A stretch of 64,000 nucleotides of DNA from positions 328,463 to 392,462 of the forward strand of contig KE159562.1 in NCBI GenBank assembly GCA_000403215.2. The letters run 5' to 3'. Of the stretch, positions 62,851 through 64,000 are shown one piece after another (the first letter of the stretch is position 1; each line of letters starts with the position of its first letter). The notes beneath the pieces are model-generated. The model made no database searches. It was not told the origin of the DNA and saw only the letters and a program-made list of their open reading frames with translations. Source of the stretch: Lachnospiraceae bacterium A4. Lineage in GTDB: Bacteria; Bacillota; Clostridia; Lachnospirales; Lachnospiraceae. Both the position numbers and the translations under genes were made by a program.

Positions 62851-63887
62851 GATTAAGTATTATTAGCTTTACAGAAAATGGAAAACAACTTTCGGAAAGT
62901 ATTGTAAAATTGTTGGAGAGGGAATTAGAAATTAGGTTATATACAAAATGTGAGGCAGGCATAAAAGACAATCGTTATTCAGATATCTTATTTGTAAAAA
63001 TATCTGTTGGAGATTGGGCAAAGGAACGGATGCAGGAGCAAAACGCCTTGTTGTTTATAGGCGCCTGCGGAATTGCAGTCAGGGCAGTAGCGCCGCATCT
63101 TACGGATAAACTGCATGATGTACCAGTGCTTGTAATGGATGAAAAAGGGAAATATGTCATTCCGATTTTATCAGGACATATGGGCGGTGCAAATGATCTT
63201 GCAAACCATATAGCAAAGAAAACAGGGGCAGTACCGGTGATTACTACGGCAACAGATCTGAATAAAAAATTTGCTGTGGATTTGTTTGCAAAAAGAAATA
63301 ACCTGTATATTGCAAATAAAGATGGGATTGTCAAAGTATCATCAAAGGTATTAGCCGGAAAAGAGATTACGATATGTATAGAGACGGGACATGAAATCAC
63401 TTGTGAAGAAACTGGCGTGCGGATTGTTCCATATCCGCCAGACAGATTTGTTGATGTTGTGGTTACTTCCAAAGATGATGTGTTTGATACTTCTCTTTTG
63501 TTGAAACCGCGGGAGTATGTCATAGGAATTGGCTGTAAAAAAGGAAAAAAAGCAAATGAAATTGATAAATTTATTTCAAAAACAATAAATGAAATGGGAA
63601 TTTCTATCATGCAGATTTTTGCGCTGTCCTCTATTTCGCAAAAGAGTGATGAACAGGGGATTATTGAATGGTGTCGAACAGAAGGGATTCCATTTTTTAC
63701 ATATACAGCAGAAGAATTACAGGAAGTAAACGGAACTTTTACAAAGTCTGTGTTTGTTAAGAATCAGGTTGGCGTTGATAATGTTTGCGAAAGGGCAGCA
63801 GTGAAAGCCTGTGGAGAGGGTGGAAAACTAATATGTCCAAAAGTTGCGGAAAATGGGATGACAATTGCGATTGCAATGCGAGTATAG
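62847..63887 (+). CDS. cbiG: Cobalt-precorrin-5A hydrolase
   Basis: 346 aa. It opens the delta-lactone and releases the C20 fragment as acetaldehyde. The N-terminal domain has FIGACGIAVRAVAPHL, PVLVMDEKGKYVIPILSGHM and GGANDLANHIA. The C-terminal domain has YVIGIGCKKGKKANEIDKFI. Coupled to cbiF by ATGA. Confidence 0.94.
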   Translation: MRLSIISFTENGKQLSESIVKLLERELEIRLYTKCEAGIKDNRYSDILFVKISVGDWAKERMQEQNALLFIGACGIAVRAVAPHLTDKLHDVPVLVMDEKGKYVIPILSGHMGGANDLANHIAKKTGAVPVITTATDLNKKFAVDLFAKRNNLYIANKDGIVKVSSKVLAGKEITICIETGHEITCEETGVRIVPYPPDRFVDVVVTSKDDVFDTSLLLKPREYVIGIGCKKGKKANEIDKFISKTINEMGISIMQIFALSSISQKSDEQGIIEWCRTEGIPFFTYTAEELQEVNGTFTKSVFVKNQVGVDNVCERAAVKACGEGGKLICPKVAENGMTIAIAMRV

Positions 63888-63917
63888 CCGCATGGAGAGA
63901 ATGGAAGGTATGTTTTG

Positions 63918-64000
63918 ATGGCAAATAGAATTTATATTGTAGGAATGGGACCGGGCAGGGAAGAAATGATGACAGGAGAAGCATTGAATGTGTTAGACCA
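63918..64000 (+). CDS. Start of another corrin methyltransferase (CbiH or CbiE type), runs off the edge
   Basis: The first 27 codons, MANRIYIVGMGPGREEMMTG then EALNVLDQ, are the SAM-binding start of a uroporphyrin-III methylase-like enzyme. MxPGxEEMMT after cbiG favours CbiH (precorrin-3B C17-methyltransferase); CbiE is possible as it has not yet appeared. ATG 63918 follows GGAAGG about 10 bases upstream. Confidence 0.75.
   Translation, partial: MANRIYIVGMGPGREEMMTGEALNVLD

Noticed and set aside
63918-64000. Firm naming of the last gene as cbiH
   Set aside because: Only 27 codons are visible and CbiE starts similarly, so the symbol was left empty.
1-64000. tRNA and rRNA genes
   Set aside because: Reading for acceptor-stem and T-loop (GTTCRANYC) patterns and for rRNA signatures gave nothing convincing.

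Overview
The window reads as a chromosomal segment of a low-to-mid GC anaerobic Firmicute, most likely a Lachnospiraceae-type gut Clostridium. The reasons are strong GGAGG ribosome sites, sigma-A type promoters, the housekeeping gene set, a Tn1549-like conjugative-element backbone, and an anaerobic (cobalt-early) B12 cluster under a cobalamin riboswitch. I do not name a genus.

Region 1 (1-19193) is ordinary core chromosome, nearly all on the + strand. It holds an AAA-ATPase/PD-(D/E)XK protein, an EamA permease, dnaE, pfkA, ktrB-ktrA potassium uptake, a TrmH-family RNA methyltransferase, proC, a secreted SH3/SleB cell-wall hydrolase, argF, birA, a small conserved unknown, coaX, dusB, greA and lysS.

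Region 2 (about 19200-46500) is a composite, decayed mobile region starting just after lysS. Its left part is the maintenance and transfer-entry module of a Tn1549-like element: DUF6075 protein, parA, parB, a RepA_N initiator with seven in-gene 23-bp iterons, a Cro/CI-type regulator, several unknowns, pcfB and virD4. virD4 is split just after its Walker A motif by a complete group II intron (26064-28569), and then stops 16 codons into its second exon where a foreign, GC-richer large serine recombinase begins. The expected mating-pair genes are absent. What follows is cargo (sigma/anti-sigma-like pair, lipoprotein, CapA-like protein), an ICE-type sigma gene, a 16-codon remnant of its partner, a helicase fragment, a broken tnpV and an unclassified 500-aa transposase-like gene. 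After a 28-bp-arm palindrome come three minus-strand unknowns, then a second replicon or transfer block: tnpW-like gene, a second large serine recombinase, parM, a parR-like gene, an array of small hairpins, a palindrome-rich oriT candidate and a MobA/MobL relaxase.

Region 3 (46674-64000) begins with an unknown Cys-rich protein and a cobalamin riboswitch with its terminator. A long + strand operon then runs off the right edge: extracytoplasmic lipoprotein cobaltochelatase cbiK, a two-repeat surface lipoprotein, btuF-btuC-btuD-type importer, cobQ, cobT, cobU, cobS, a short cobU-like gene, cobC, cbiB, cobD, cbiC, cbiD, cbiF, cbiG and the start of another corrin methyltransferase. Together they couple cobalt-tetrapyrrole handling and uptake at the surface to de novo corrin synthesis and nucleotide-loop assembly.

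The best leads for something new are the in-gene iteron origin, the unclassified transposase-like family at 35989-37491, the hairpin array between parR and the relaxase, the DnaA-box-ended long inverted repeat at 30757-30886, and the surface cobaltochelatase/lipoprotein/importer unit at the head of the B12 operon.
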